Positions 46,101 to 54,391 of a DNA stretch of 64,000 nt are shown here, in pieces. The DNA comes from UBA8752 sp040261275 (lineage in GTDB: Bacteria > Bacteroidota > Bacteroidia > Flavobacteriales_D > Sanyastnellaceae). Both the position numbers and the translations under genes were made by a program. The notes beneath the pieces are model-generated. The model made no database searches. It had not been told where the DNA came from and worked only from the letters and a program-made list of their open reading frames with translations. Numbering within the stretch: the stretch's first letter is position 1; every line of letters starts with the position of its first letter. The stretch covers positions 46,498 through 110,497 of the forward strand of contig JBDQOI010000004.1 of assembly GCA_040261275.1 (NCBI GenBank), given 5' to 3'.

Positions 46101-46205
46101 GTAGTTTGAGCATGAGAACTCATTGATCACCACTTGCGCTGAAAGCGGGAACAAAAGACCGAACAGGCCAGAGAAGAGCAAAAGTAGGTTTCGGTTCAAA
46201 TCCAC
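43164..46205 (-). CDS. Giant CotH-kinase/lamin-tail surface protein with T9SS type B domain
   Basis: 1013 residues from GTG 46205 with a signal peptide (GLFGLLFPLSAQ). Domains in order: lamin-tail (VINEFSCSNYS...FVELYNG, about 25-150), chitobiase-type C-terminal Ig domain (YYTLDGYKPTD, about 190-260), CotH kinase (FKAAANDNYPF, INGQYWGVYEYREKVD, WDLDNTFGHG, about 270-620), and repeat modules (VAHFGEPVPPET-like, three copies). The type B sorting domain PNAFSPNNDGVNDAF...NRWGETVF ends it. CotH-family kinases phosphorylate proteins outside or on cells; the substrate here is unknown. Confidence 0.85.
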   Translation of the reverse strand: MDLNRNLLLLFSGLFGLLFPLSAQVVINEFSCSNYSLNVAGNNEDFVELYNGTTDPVDIGGWHLSDDLDNPTKFEIPAGIVVPPNGFQMIMCSSEAQVGNLYAGGFLNTNFRIHQCKQESVVLADASGNILESYTYGTDVSTNQEDHSWSRDVDGSGDWKVCTAPTPNATNAGAAGFLFDGYAPMPLMGEAPGYHANAFSLDISAPAGMEVYYTLDGYKPTDMSLPYSIPIGLFETTVVRAVVIDPSGVLAPSFIETNTYFFGADQHAIRVVSVSGPGLEDGAWFGDEPMHIEFFHEGGEFWVEAEGDSNEHGNDSNAYPQKGFDYITRDQMGYDDVVDAELFHISNRGKFQRLIFKAAANDNYPFSGGGHIRDAYCQTLSGVSDLHLDERTNESCVLYINGQYWGVYEYREKVDDSDFTNRYYDQGRYDIDFLKTWGGTWTEYGNGGDWYDLVDFITGNDMTVQANYEEAISELNEMSLIDYFILNSYVVCADWLNWNTAWWRGRNPDGDGRRWRYALWDLDNTFGHGANYTGLPDTGAGADPCNPENMGNVGGQGHIPVLNALMDNDEFWATYINRWADLGNTHFSCDNMHAVLDSMIAVIDPEMPRQIDRWGGDYATWQNEVQQIHDFIDTRCNETVLTGMEDCYDVVPVGLTLLIDGCGEVELNSFDVTPAMVPFSGTYWEGVPISLEGEEECEGAEFLYWEVISGDLVIDDIQDSVISIEISGDVTIMAHFGEPVPPETLVFSVDPPGTGSLSLDGVTLGPFPSSQELFDGEFDLEANATQWWSFSHWELDANSVAPDLTTSDVVLTVDTGGTVVAHFEYVEHVDLEVRVLPAGAGTVRVVDLATVSDYWTDSFVADGPQAFEATAGGDWKFDRWEVLGGLSNSNLIAPELEVLLPEDGAVRVVAHFTEMDLLLFVPNAFSPNNDGVNDAFLPLGQAFGTEDYVFSVFNRWGETVFTSTNPQEAWLGQDQRDDGLHYVKDGTYAWSVQVRWAHGNYPEQFSGTLTVVR

Positions 46206-46291
46206 TGCGTTGGCAAGTTACGGAGTCACAACACAACACCTGTGTGAGAGGTTGCCTGATACCCATTAATTTGAACCTTCAACCGACGAAC

Positions 46292-46759
46292 ATGGCCTTG
46301 GAGTACACCAATGAAATTGTGATCGCTTGTCCCATGGCGCATGTGGCCTCCGTCTTCTCGGACAAAGACCAAATCGGTGATTGGCAGAGAGGATTCGTCT
46401 CTCTGAAGGTGAAATCCGGTCATCCCGGAGCCAACGGCTCCACCGCAGAGCTTCTGTACTTGAACCGCGGCAAGGAAATGATCATGACGGAGACCATTGA
46501 GGACAACAGCCTGCCTCACCATTTTCATGGGCTTTATGACATGCCCGGTATACACAATGTCCAGCGCCATTACTTCGAGGACCTCGGCGACGGCACCACC
46601 CACTGGCGAGGCGAAACCGAATTTCAATTCTCCCAATGGACCATGCGCATCATGGGACGGTTGATGCCCGGAATGTTCCGCAAGACGAGCCAGCGGTTCA
46701 TGGATGACTTCAAGGACTGGATCGAAAACGGTGTTTCGGCCCGCACCAAGCCCCACTGA
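46292..46759 (+). CDS. SRPBCC-superfamily lipid-binding-like protein
   Basis: 155 residues from ATG 46292. The START/SRPBCC fold is suggested by ALEYTNEIVIACPMAHVASVF (first strand and helix), YDMPGIHNVQRHYFEDLGDG and the long C-terminal helix QRFMDDFKDWIE. Such proteins bind hydrophobic ligands. The stop overlaps the start of the fatty-acid hydroxylase gene (TGATG at 46757-46761), so the two products probably act together. Confidence 0.75.
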   Translation: MALEYTNEIVIACPMAHVASVFSDKDQIGDWQRGFVSLKVKSGHPGANGSTAELLYLNRGKEMIMTETIEDNSLPHHFHGLYDMPGIHNVQRHYFEDLGDGTTHWRGETEFQFSQWTMRIMGRLMPGMFRKTSQRFMDDFKDWIENGVSARTKPH

Positions 46760-47656
46760 TGATCATGGACTACAGCAAGTGGATTCCGCTGTTAACGCTG
46801 GTCATCCTTGGGGCCATAGAGGCCCTTGGTGGCCTCTACTTGCATGACCGCCGCAGCCGCAACGATTGGTCCATGGAGCTGGTGAGTCTGGCCATACTCC
46901 CCACGCTCATTCAACCGGGAATCTTCCTTGTTGTGCTGNNNNNNNNNNGTTGTGCTGGGAGCTTTGATGGGGCTCGCCCCCGGCTGGGAGAATTGCGGCA
47001 TCCACTGGGCATTCGGGGCACAATTTGCCTGCTTCCTCATCTTCGACGACTTGACCCAATACGCATGGCACCGCCTGTCTCATCGACATCCCTTGTTGTG
47101 GAAGTTGCACAGGCCCCATCATGTCGTAGAGGAAATGGGGGTGCTGGTCACCTATCGCAACGCCGTCCTGTACTACGCTTTGATGCCGGGCATCTGGCTT
47201 TCTGCTGCCCTTGTCTTCATGGGAATGGGAGAGGTGTATGCGGTTTACTTGACCATCAAACTCATTGTGATTCTGGGGGCGCACAGCGAAACCAAGTGGG
47301 ACCGTTTCCTGTACCGCTACCCATGGCTTCATCCCCTGGCATGGGCAGTCGAGCGCACCATTTCCACCCCCGCTACGCATTTCGCCCACCATGGTCTAAC
47401 CGCCACAGATGGCGTTTCCAACCCCAACGGAAACTACGGCAACCTCCTGTTCTTATGGGACGTCTTGTTCGGAACTGCGCACATCACAAGAAGTTATCCG
47501 GTCAAGTTCGGAGCATGGAACCGCGTGGTGGAACCTTGGTACGTTCAGCTGCTCTTTCCGCTGATCCGCTCGCGTGATCCGCAAAGCGAGTTGCACACGC
47601 TGCAATCTCCCCAGGATTATGACCCCACCGTGGACGCCAAAGAATTCAGCGAATAG
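46759..47656 (+). CDS. Fatty-acid hydroxylase/sterol desaturase family protein, interrupted by scaffold gap
   Basis: About 292 residues once the gap is closed. Four membrane segments and the di-iron His clusters HRLSHRH, HRPHHVVE and THFAHH identify the family, which hydroxylates or desaturates lipids using O2. The 10 Ns are flanked on both sides by the same GTTGTGCTG, and merging the copies yields an unbroken ...FLVVLGALMG... membrane segment. A second family member lies at 52079. Substrate unknown. Confidence 0.88.
46939..46948. other. Scaffold gap (10 N), probably an unmerged 9-bp overlap
   Basis: GTTGTGCTG ends the left flank and begins the right flank. Collapsing the repeat leaves an intact reading frame, so no sequence is likely to be missing. 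Confidence 0.9.
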
Positions 47657-47665
47657 ACGGTGACG

Positions 47666-48226
47666 TCAATTCACCGAGTAAATCCACATGGGAGGGAGGT
47701 TGGCCGCTACACCGCGAACGAGCCGAAGGTCAAAGTCCCGATAGTAACGCTTCATGATCGGGGGCATGTAGGTAAAGAAGCGGTACACCGTCCCTTGACT
47801 CGTCAGCCGCATCAAGGTCGACCACAGTGTCTGCTGAACCGGCTTTGGCAGAACGAAAGGCAGCCCTGACAGCACCAAATCCACCCGCGGCCATCCCCGC
47901 TCTGCAATCAACGCCTCCAATTCATGGGCACTGGCCTGTACAACCTGGAACCGTTGGCCAAATCGAGCTTGCAATTGTGCGACATAATCCGCCTCCAATT
48001 CAATCACCAGCACTTGACAATCCGCAGGCAGCACATCGTACAACTCCTGAGTGAAGCATCCTGTGCCGGGGCCCAATTCCACTACATATTTCAGGTTTTC
48101 AACGTCGATACCGCTGAGCATGCTGCGGGAAGCCACACGGCTGCTGGGGGCTACCGAAGCATTTCTCAAAGGGTGCTTCAGGAAATGGAGAAGGAAAGAC
48201 CACCTTCCTTTCAACGAGCTTGACAT
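47666..48226 (-). CDS. Phospholipid N-methyltransferase-like SAM-dependent enzyme
   Basis: 186 residues. The opening RWSFLLHFLKHPLRNASVAPSS and the SAM motif VVELGPGTGCFTQEL resemble PmtA-type phosphatidylethanolamine methyltransferases and KsgA-like enzymes; LVLSGLPFVLP is the catalytic-site block. It probably methylates a membrane lipid. Its neighbour is a lipid-hydroxylase gene, with stops 9 nt apart. Confidence 0.75.
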   Translation of the reverse strand: MSSSLKGRWSFLLHFLKHPLRNASVAPSSRVASRSMLSGIDVENLKYVVELGPGTGCFTQELYDVLPADCQVLVIELEADYVAQLQARFGQRFQVVQASAHELEALIAERGWPRVDLVLSGLPFVLPKPVQQTLWSTLMRLTSQGTVYRFFTYMPPIMKRYYRDFDLRLVRGVAANLPPMWIYSVN

Positions 48227-48253
48227 CGTGCGCCAAACTAAAGCGGCGGGAAC

Positions 48254-50365
48254 TCAAGGACAGGCATTGCCGAAGGAAGAAAGCAACAACAGCACATCAG
48301 TAACCCCGACCATATTGTCGCCGTCGATATCAGGACAGTCTGTGGGGGCTGATTCAAACGCACAGCTGCCGTCGTCCCATTGCGCGGCTCCATCGAAATT
48401 GGCTGCCGAGGCATAGGTGCAACCTGCCTGCGCATCTCCGGAGCAAAGGGATGACGGGGAGGAAGGGTCCGCCAAGGGGTCGAAATTGGCAGAAAAAGGA
48501 TCAGCACATCCCTGACATGCGCCACATTGACTGAAGCAAACCACAGGGATGGCGCCGTGGTCATTGACCGTTTCAATCCTCGTTCCATTGCTGCTGCAGG
48601 TGGTCGGCAAACTTTCCCAAGCCATGCCCAAGCCGCCGGCAGGCGTACCGAAACGATACCCAAAGGGCACTTCGCCCTGCACGGTCACCGTTGCCTCTTT
48701 GGCCCCCCAAAGTCCGGTTTGCATCGGGTATTCCACACCGGCTACCTCAAGGACACCTTCCATGCTCTCATCCGGCATCTGCACGCGAAACGTCACGGCA
48801 TAGTAAATGGGATCCACCGGTGTGCAGGCACCGCACTGGTTGAAGCACACCACGGGAACCGCAAGGGGGGAAGTGCCCACCGTCGTCACGCGATTGGTGT
48901 AGACATTGGAGCCGTCATAAGTGGTGTTCGTACAGGACGTTCCGACGGCAAACTGTTCGACCAGGCCATTCCATCCTTCGGTGGTGAACTTGTACTCATG
49001 GTCGCCGGGGGGCAGGTCCACGGTCAAGCTCCAAACCCCATCGCCTTCGGGATCCGACATGGGCGCACAAATGCCACACCAGGCGTTGAAGGTTCCGTTG
49101 AGGTATGCGGTTTGGCCCGCGGCGCTCTCTTCACTCAAATCCACCGAAAAGGTCACGGCATACACACAGCTTCCGTCGTTTGAAGTCGCCGAAACCAAAT
49201 AATTGGAAGCATCGGGATCTGTGCATCCACTGCCACCGGTTCCGGGACAGCCGTCGGTGGATGAAAAGCAATCCGCGTCGGTGACGATGCCGTCCCATAG
49301 CACATCGATGTAGCGGTTCACAAATGTGTTCGGGCCGTCATAGGTGGTCAGTGTTCCGGGCGATCCCGGAGCGAGGGTCTCTTGTGAACCTCCCCATCCA
49401 TTGACCGTAAACTGGTACTCTTGAAGCCCTTGCGGAAGGTCGAGGGTGGTGGACCAAATGCCATTCGCACCCTCTGTCAAGGCGTGGGTGTTGCCGGCCC
49501 AATCATCGAAGGCACCGGTCACATAGACCTGATCGGCAGGGCCCAAAACCTGCTGGCTCATGTCCACCCTGAAGGTGATCGGCTGGGGATCCGGCACATG
49601 CTCATAGACCCGCACCCAATCCACCCGCATCTCCTGGGGAAAGACCGTTGATGCATCGGGCGAACCGGGCCAGCTTCCACCTACCGCCACGTTGAGCAGC
49701 ATGTGGTAATCCTCGGCAAAAAGCCAAGGGTTGGCGGGCGTCACCTGCGTGCGGTCGAGCTCGAAATAGACCTGGCCATCCACGGACCAACGCAGGTGGT
49801 CGGGCCACCATTCCACCGTGTAGATGTGGTAGTTCGTGGTCCAATCCGCACCGTAAATCACGCCCCCCATGGATTGTACGTTGCCCACCTCTCCCCAATG
49901 GGCCGTGCCGTGACAACTGCCGGGCGCGTTGCCCACAATCTCCATGATGTCGATTTCTCCCGGCCAAGGGTTGTTCTCCCGCAGCATCCAGAACGCAGGC
50001 CAAATGCCTTGGCCCGTCGGCAAATCGATGCGCGCCTCGAATTTGCCATAGGTCTGACTGAATTTGTCGCGCGTCACCATCCGCGCGGACGTGTAGTTGC
50101 TGCCTGAGAAATTTTCCTGCCGGGCGGTGATGATCAGGTCTCCATTCGCCACTTGGGCGTTGTCCAGTTCATCGGTGTAGTACTGAAGCTCACCATTGCC
50201 CCATCCCCAAAGCCCTTGGGCCGCACCGGTACCGATGTCATAGCCCCACTTGGAATTGTCGATGGAACTGCCGTTGAATTCGTCGCTCCAGGAAAGCGAC
50301 CAGGTCTGGGCCGAACCGCCAACCACCAGAGAAGACAGGATAAAGAGAAAGAGAGTTCGATGCAT
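48254..50365 (-). CDS. Secreted GH16 beta-glucanase (laminarinase-like) with E-set repeats and single dockerin-like loop
   Basis: 703 residues from ATG 50365 with a signal peptide (LFLFILSSLVVGGSAQ). The GH16 domain (about 22-260) has GIWPAFWMLREN and the catalytic EIDIMEIVG (E-x-D-x-x-E). Three modules follow that resemble glycogen-binding E-set domains (VYVTGAFDDWAGN, AYLNGTFNAWCG and a third), plus three GC...DDGSC-type Cys motifs. It ends with one loop, DIDGDNMVGVTD...SSFGNACP. It probably cleaves beta-1,3(-1,4)-glucans such as laminarin outside the cell. No SusC/D genes are adjacent. Confidence 0.85.
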   Translation of the reverse strand: MHRTLFLFILSSLVVGGSAQTWSLSWSDEFNGSSIDNSKWGYDIGTGAAQGLWGWGNGELQYYTDELDNAQVANGDLIITARQENFSGSNYTSARMVTRDKFSQTYGKFEARIDLPTGQGIWPAFWMLRENNPWPGEIDIMEIVGNAPGSCHGTAHWGEVGNVQSMGGVIYGADWTTNYHIYTVEWWPDHLRWSVDGQVYFELDRTQVTPANPWLFAEDYHMLLNVAVGGSWPGSPDASTVFPQEMRVDWVRVYEHVPDPQPITFRVDMSQQVLGPADQVYVTGAFDDWAGNTHALTEGANGIWSTTLDLPQGLQEYQFTVNGWGGSQETLAPGSPGTLTTYDGPNTFVNRYIDVLWDGIVTDADCFSSTDGCPGTGGSGCTDPDASNYLVSATSNDGSCVYAVTFSVDLSEESAAGQTAYLNGTFNAWCGICAPMSDPEGDGVWSLTVDLPPGDHEYKFTTEGWNGLVEQFAVGTSCTNTTYDGSNVYTNRVTTVGTSPLAVPVVCFNQCGACTPVDPIYYAVTFRVQMPDESMEGVLEVAGVEYPMQTGLWGAKEATVTVQGEVPFGYRFGTPAGGLGMAWESLPTTCSSNGTRIETVNDHGAIPVVCFSQCGACQGCADPFSANFDPLADPSSPSSLCSGDAQAGCTYASAANFDGAAQWDDGSCAFESAPTDCPDIDGDNMVGVTDVLLLLSSFGNACP

Positions 50366-50470
50366 CACAATGAGGGTATCCTAAAGATAACCCCGACTGT
50401 GGCCACAAGCCTTGAAGTCGAACAACTTCCTGGGAATCCGCCTTGGGTCTGCCCGGAAGCAGCCTCACAT

Positions 50471-51559
50471 TCAAGCCGTGGCGAACCACTCTTCCACGGC
50501 CGCGTATTCAATGCGACCAGCGTGGACGTTCAATCCCTTGTTCAACGCCGGATCTTCCGCGCAAGCCACCTCCCAGCCCTTTTCGGCCAGGGCGATGACA
50601 TAGGGGAGGGTCACATTCGTCAAGGCCAGGGTCGAGGTATAAGGCACGGCCCCTGGCATATTGGCCACGCAGTAGTGGACCACATCGTCCACGATGTACA
50701 CCGGGTCGTTGTGGGTGGTCGGACGTGTGGTCTCGATGCAACCTCCCTGGTCCACAGCTATGTCGACGATAACCGTCCCTGGACGCATGTCCGACAGCAT
50801 TTCTCGGGTAATCAAGTGCGGTGCCTTTCCTCCCTTCAAGAGGACCGCACCCACGATCAAGTCGTGGGTCTGGATCGCCTGCTGAATGTTGTAGGCATTG
50901 GAGTACTCGGTAACCACATGATGAGGCATGATGTCATTCACCTGACGAAGTCGAGGCATGTTGATGTCCATGACGGTCACATGGGCCCCCAAACCCGCCG
51001 CCATTTTGGCCGCTTGCGTGCCGGCCACGCCAGCACCGAGTACCAGCACCTTGCCGGGAGGGACGCCGGGGACACCGCCGAGCAGAACCCCGCGGCCTTT
51101 GCGCGGCTTCTCCAGGTATTTGGCGCCTTGCTGAATCGCCATCCTGCCTGCCACTTCGGACATCGGGGTGAGGAGGGGCAGCCCGCCATCTTCGGTTTCT
51201 ACAGTCTCGTATGCGATGCAGGTCGCGCCACTGGCGACCATCGCTTCCGTCAAGGGCAAGGAAGAGGCAAAGTGGAAGTAGGTGAACACCACCTGGCCTT
51301 TTCTGATGAGCGGGTATTCCGCAGCGATGGGCTCTTTGACCTTGACAATCATGTCCGCCTCCGCGTAGATCTCCTCGATGGTCATTCGGGTTTCGCCTCC
51401 GGCTCCCACATAATCGGCATCGGAGAACCCGCTGCCCCCTCCGGCGCCGGACTGGATGATCACGGTGTGGCCGCGCCGTGTCAATTCAAGTACACCCGCG
51501 GGTGTCATGCCCACCCTGCTCTCGGAGGGTTTGATTTCAATGGGTACGCCAATGGTCAT
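50471..51559 (-). CDS. ald: Alanine dehydrogenase
   Basis: 362 residues from ATG 51559. Key blocks: KPSESRVGMTPAGV (substrate site), KVKEP with the conserved Lys, YFHFASS, the NAD-binding fingerprint VLVLGAGVAGTQAA and VDIAVDQGGCIET. It oxidatively deaminates L-alanine to pyruvate and ammonium with NAD+, or runs in reverse. It sits alone on the minus strand between the GH16 and tRNA genes. Confidence 0.93.
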   Translation of the reverse strand: MTIGVPIEIKPSESRVGMTPAGVLELTRRGHTVIIQSGAGGGSGFSDADYVGAGGETRMTIEEIYAEADMIVKVKEPIAAEYPLIRKGQVVFTYFHFASSLPLTEAMVASGATCIAYETVETEDGGLPLLTPMSEVAGRMAIQQGAKYLEKPRKGRGVLLGGVPGVPPGKVLVLGAGVAGTQAAKMAAGLGAHVTVMDINMPRLRQVNDIMPHHVVTEYSNAYNIQQAIQTHDLIVGAVLLKGGKAPHLITREMLSDMRPGTVIVDIAVDQGGCIETTRPTTHNDPVYIVDDVVHYCVANMPGAVPYTSTLALTNVTLPYVIALAEKGWEVACAEDPALNKGLNVHAGRIEYAAVEEWFATA

Positions 51560-51676
51560 GGAACAAAGAACCTCACCATCGCCACATCTTCGCTGCACAA
51601 AGGGGATAAGTTGCATTCAACTTACTGACATTCAAGCAACTCGTGTAGCAGGTACACGATATTTCTACGGGGACTT

Positions 51677-51709
51677 GAAAAGAAAACCCGGGCCATCAGA
51701 CCCGGGTTT
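51677..51709 (-). terminator. Rho-independent terminator after the tRNA-Ser genes
   Basis: AAACCCGGG/CCCGGGTTT forms a perfect 9-bp stem around an 8-nt loop (51684-51709). On the minus strand it is followed by TTTTCTTTTC. It lies 6 nt beyond the tRNA-Ser(CGA) 3' end. Confidence 0.85.
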
Positions 51710-51714
51710 CAGCA

Positions 51715-51802
<88 letters not shown>

Positions 51803-51914
51803 AAACGGACCGCGAAGATACGACCTGTCATCATCGACAAGCCATACCCCTATGTTCATGCGGTGGTGGGCCGGCACAATCCATTGCGCCGAAGTCCAGT
51901 CCAGGACTGAATTG

Positions 51915-51999
51915 CGGAGAGAGAGGGATTCGAACCCCCGGTACCTTGCGGTACAGCGGTTTTCAAGACCGCCGCAATCGACCACTCTGCCATCTCTCC
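51915..51999 (-). tRNA. tRNA-Ser (anticodon UGA)
   Basis: Acceptor GGAGAGA/TCTCTCC, anticodon loop CTTGAAA giving UGA (reads UCA and other UCN), a class II variable arm (TACC GCAA GGTA) and the same T-loop as the neighbouring tRNA-Ser. CCA is not encoded. The two serine tRNAs share much of their 3' half, consistent with a tandem duplication. Confidence 0.95.
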
Positions 52000-52008
52000 G
52001 GTGAGCTG

Positions 52009-52039
52009 CAAATGTAAGTCCGACATCCACACCTTCGAA
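52009..52039 (-). promoter_or_regulatory. Promoter of tRNA-Ser(UGA)
   Basis: On the minus strand TTCG (52039-52036), 19 nt, then TACATTTG (52016-52009). The -7 box is exact; the -33 differs from TTTG by one base. The mature tRNA begins 9 nt after the -7 box. Confidence 0.65.
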
Positions 52040-52078
52040 CGGGCAAGGAGCCTTCTCCTTCCTTATTTTTCGAAGAGA

Positions 52079-53296
52079 ATGAATCTCATCGTTTTGTCCA
52101 TCCCGATTTTCTTCGGCCTCATTGCCCTGGAAGTGGCATGGGACCAATGGAAAGGCAAGAGGCTGTACCGCCTGGGGGACAGCCTCGCCAACATCGGGTG
52201 TGGGATCATGGACCAATCGAGCGGACTCTTTGCCAAGGTCATAACGGTGGGGGCCTACACCGCCGTATTTCACTTGTCGGAGCCTTGGCGAACCTGGACC
52301 ATGGGGCCGCATTGGGGCGTGTGGGTCGGCGCATTCGTTCTGTCCGACTTCGCATATTATTGGGCACACCGCTTGAGCCATGAGGTCAACGTCTTGTGGA
52401 TCGGTCACGTCGTCCATCACCAAAGCGAGGACTACAACTTGGCGGTCGCCCTCCGGCAAAGCGTGCTGCAGAAGGTGCTTTTGATGTGGGTCTATTGGCC
52501 GCTCGCAGCCATGGGGTTCCCTCCTGAAGTTTTCCTGACCTGCATGGCCATCAACCTGCTTTACCAGTTCTGGATCCACACCGAGCTCATCGACAAGTTG
52601 GGCCCGCTCGAATGGGTCATGAATACCCCGTCGCACCACCGGGTGCACCACGGGCGCAATCCCGAGTACATCGACCGCAACCACGCCGGGGTCTTCATCA
52701 TTTGGGACCGCATTTTCGGGACTTTTCAAGAGGAATTCGTCAAGCCCACTTACGGCATTACCCGGCCTACGGACACCTTCAATCCCATCCATGCGCAATG
52801 GAAGCCCGTGGCGGATCTCTGGAACGACCTGCGCCGCATCCCGGGCTGGTGGGACCGCTTGCGCTTTCTCTTTGCCGCGCCCGGATGGTACCCGGAGAGC
52901 ATCGGCGGACCGCAGGCCCCGCCCGCAATCACCGGCGAGGAGCAAAAATTCGACCCGCGCCCAAGAGGAGCCAAGGCCGCTTTGCTCGTGTTCCGCTGGG
53001 TTCTCATGCTCGCCGTCGCCTTTGTCGTGCTCCAGCGGAAAGACGTGCTCACGTCCGTTGAATTGGCCACCGTCCTCCTTTGGGTATTCGCTGCCCTGGC
53101 CGCCGTAGGCGAACTCTGGAACAAAGGATGGGGAAGGGGACGACTGATATTGGCTTGGGCCGTAGACCTCACATTTGCACCGACCGCAGCGCTGGTCGCC
53201 ACGGGACTCGGCGTGAACTACCTGCTCTGGGTAGCGCTGGCACTGGCATCCATACTGGCTACCTGGCGCGCATTTTCTGCGTCGAGTCGACGATAG
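52079..53296 (+). CDS. Fatty-acid hydroxylase/sterol desaturase family protein
   Basis: 405 residues from ATG 52079. His clusters HRLSHE, HVVHHQSED and HRVHHGRNP with RNHAGVF mark the di-iron lipid-hydroxylase superfamily, closest in layout to bacterial sterol-desaturase-like/alkylglycerol monooxygenase proteins. About seven membrane segments are visible, three of them in an extra C-terminal region (about 300-400) absent from the shorter paralogue at 46759. Its last 79 bp overlap the convergent small gene. Confidence 0.85.
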   Translation: MNLIVLSIPIFFGLIALEVAWDQWKGKRLYRLGDSLANIGCGIMDQSSGLFAKVITVGAYTAVFHLSEPWRTWTMGPHWGVWVGAFVLSDFAYYWAHRLSHEVNVLWIGHVVHHQSEDYNLAVALRQSVLQKVLLMWVYWPLAAMGFPPEVFLTCMAINLLYQFWIHTELIDKLGPLEWVMNTPSHHRVHHGRNPEYIDRNHAGVFIIWDRIFGTFQEEFVKPTYGITRPTDTFNPIHAQWKPVADLWNDLRRIPGWWDRLRFLFAAPGWYPESIGGPQAPPAITGEEQKFDPRPRGAKAALLVFRWVLMLAVAFVVLQRKDVLTSVELATVLLWVFAALAAVGELWNKGWGRGRLILAWAVDLTFAPTAALVATGLGVNYLLWVALALASILATWRAFSASSRR

Positions 53297-53424
53297 GTCA
53301 CCCACATCTTCCAACCCACAATGGCTTTCTCGAATCCCGACAGATTCTCCAGATTCGGCTTGCGGTAAATCTTGGGCAGCATGGCCTTATTCAACGCGCT
53401 GAGGAAACGATACCAAGCCAGCAT
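53218..53424 (-). CDS. Small conserved protein, sometimes annotated as SsrA-binding
   Basis: 68 residues from ATG 53424. MLAWYRFLSALNKAMLPKI and LSGFEKAIVGWKMWVTYRRLD match a short basic family common in Flavobacteriales that I recall carrying the label SsrA-binding without support. The last ~15 residues (after YRRLDAENAR) are probably a non-conserved tail. The ATG overlaps the stop of the DUF5715 gene upstream (TGATG), so the two are coupled. Confidence 0.65.
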   Translation of the reverse strand: MLAWYRFLSALNKAMLPKIYRKPNLENLSGFEKAIVGWKMWVTYRRLDAENARQVASMDASASATQSR

Positions 53425-54308
53425 CAGGAGTTCCTTGGGGTGATGTGCATGCAGTTTCCTTCGGGAATGACCAGAATCTCGCCCTTCTCCTGCATGTCTT
53501 GCAATATGCTCTGAAGGGCCCAGGAAGGCCCCCCACATTTGATGTCGTTGTTGGGCCGATCGATGAATGCGATGTCAAAACTGGCGCCGTAGTTGTGGGT
53601 GCTTTGTCCGTTGAAGGCATTGGCATTTCGACGGCGCAGTCGCTTTTGCTGCGACTGGGTGCGGGTCAAACTGGTAATGCGAATGCTGACGCCTTCATCT
53701 TCCGTCCCTTCCATGGCATCCGCGAACCGCTGTGACATGCTCTCCAGGACCTTCATGGCGGATGGCAGGAGGAAGGGCTCGCTGTGGGTCAGTCGATCCA
53801 AATGAAAGCCTCGCCCCACCTCTGGAACACGAATGAGGTCACCTCGCTTGAAACCCGCCTGCAACTCCGCATCGTTCTTGACAAAGAAACTTCCCGGGAG
53901 GGTGCGGGCGCGCTGTTGATGACGGGTGTATGGGTTCCGCGACAGTTTCATGGTGCGCTTGGAACAGCTGCACGGCGCAATGCCCTTTCGCGGAAGCGGC
54001 CCCGTGGGAGCGGGACCCACCGATGGCGAAACCACAGCCTCACTTGCAACCTCAAGTGCTTCGGGTTCCACTTCCTCAGCAACAGCCTGGTCCGATGTTG
54101 TGGGCACCCCCGAGGATTCCACAACCGCAGACTCGGAGGGGAGGGCATCGTCCTGCATCACAGATGCCATGCGGCCTTCGGTCTCCGTTCCGTCAAAGGA
54201 ATCGTCGTCCGGCACCATGGCCGCGATACCAAGGGACGCCAACAGCACCACTCCTCCTACCATTCCGATGCGATCCCACCGGAAACGCTTCCTCGTCACC
54301 TTTTGCAT
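53424..54308 (-). CDS. DUF5715/M15-like exported peptidase-fold protein
   Basis: 294 residues from ATG 54308. One N-terminal membrane anchor (GMVGGVVLLASLGIAAMV) is followed by an acidic linker of ~60 residues. The C-terminal domain contains ITSLTRTQSQQKRLRRRN, STHNYGASFDIAF and NCMHITPR. The H...D...H pattern resembles M15 D-Ala-D-Ala carboxypeptidases that act on peptidoglycan. The active-site assignment is inferred from spacing. Confidence 0.7.
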   Translation of the reverse strand: MQKVTRKRFRWDRIGMVGGVVLLASLGIAAMVPDDDSFDGTETEGRMASVMQDDALPSESAVVESSGVPTTSDQAVAEEVEPEALEVASEAVVSPSVGPAPTGPLPRKGIAPCSCSKRTMKLSRNPYTRHQQRARTLPGSFFVKNDAELQAGFKRGDLIRVPEVGRGFHLDRLTHSEPFLLPSAMKVLESMSQRFADAMEGTEDEGVSIRITSLTRTQSQQKRLRRRNANAFNGQSTHNYGASFDIAFIDRPNNDIKCGGPSWALQSILQDMQEKGEILVIPEGNCMHITPRNS

Positions 54309-54391
54309 GCTTTGCAAGTTGGGAAAGACTCCATGCCTCCTGCAAGGGTCGGGGCATGGGTCGTCAACCCCCCGATGTGCAATTCCTCTCT

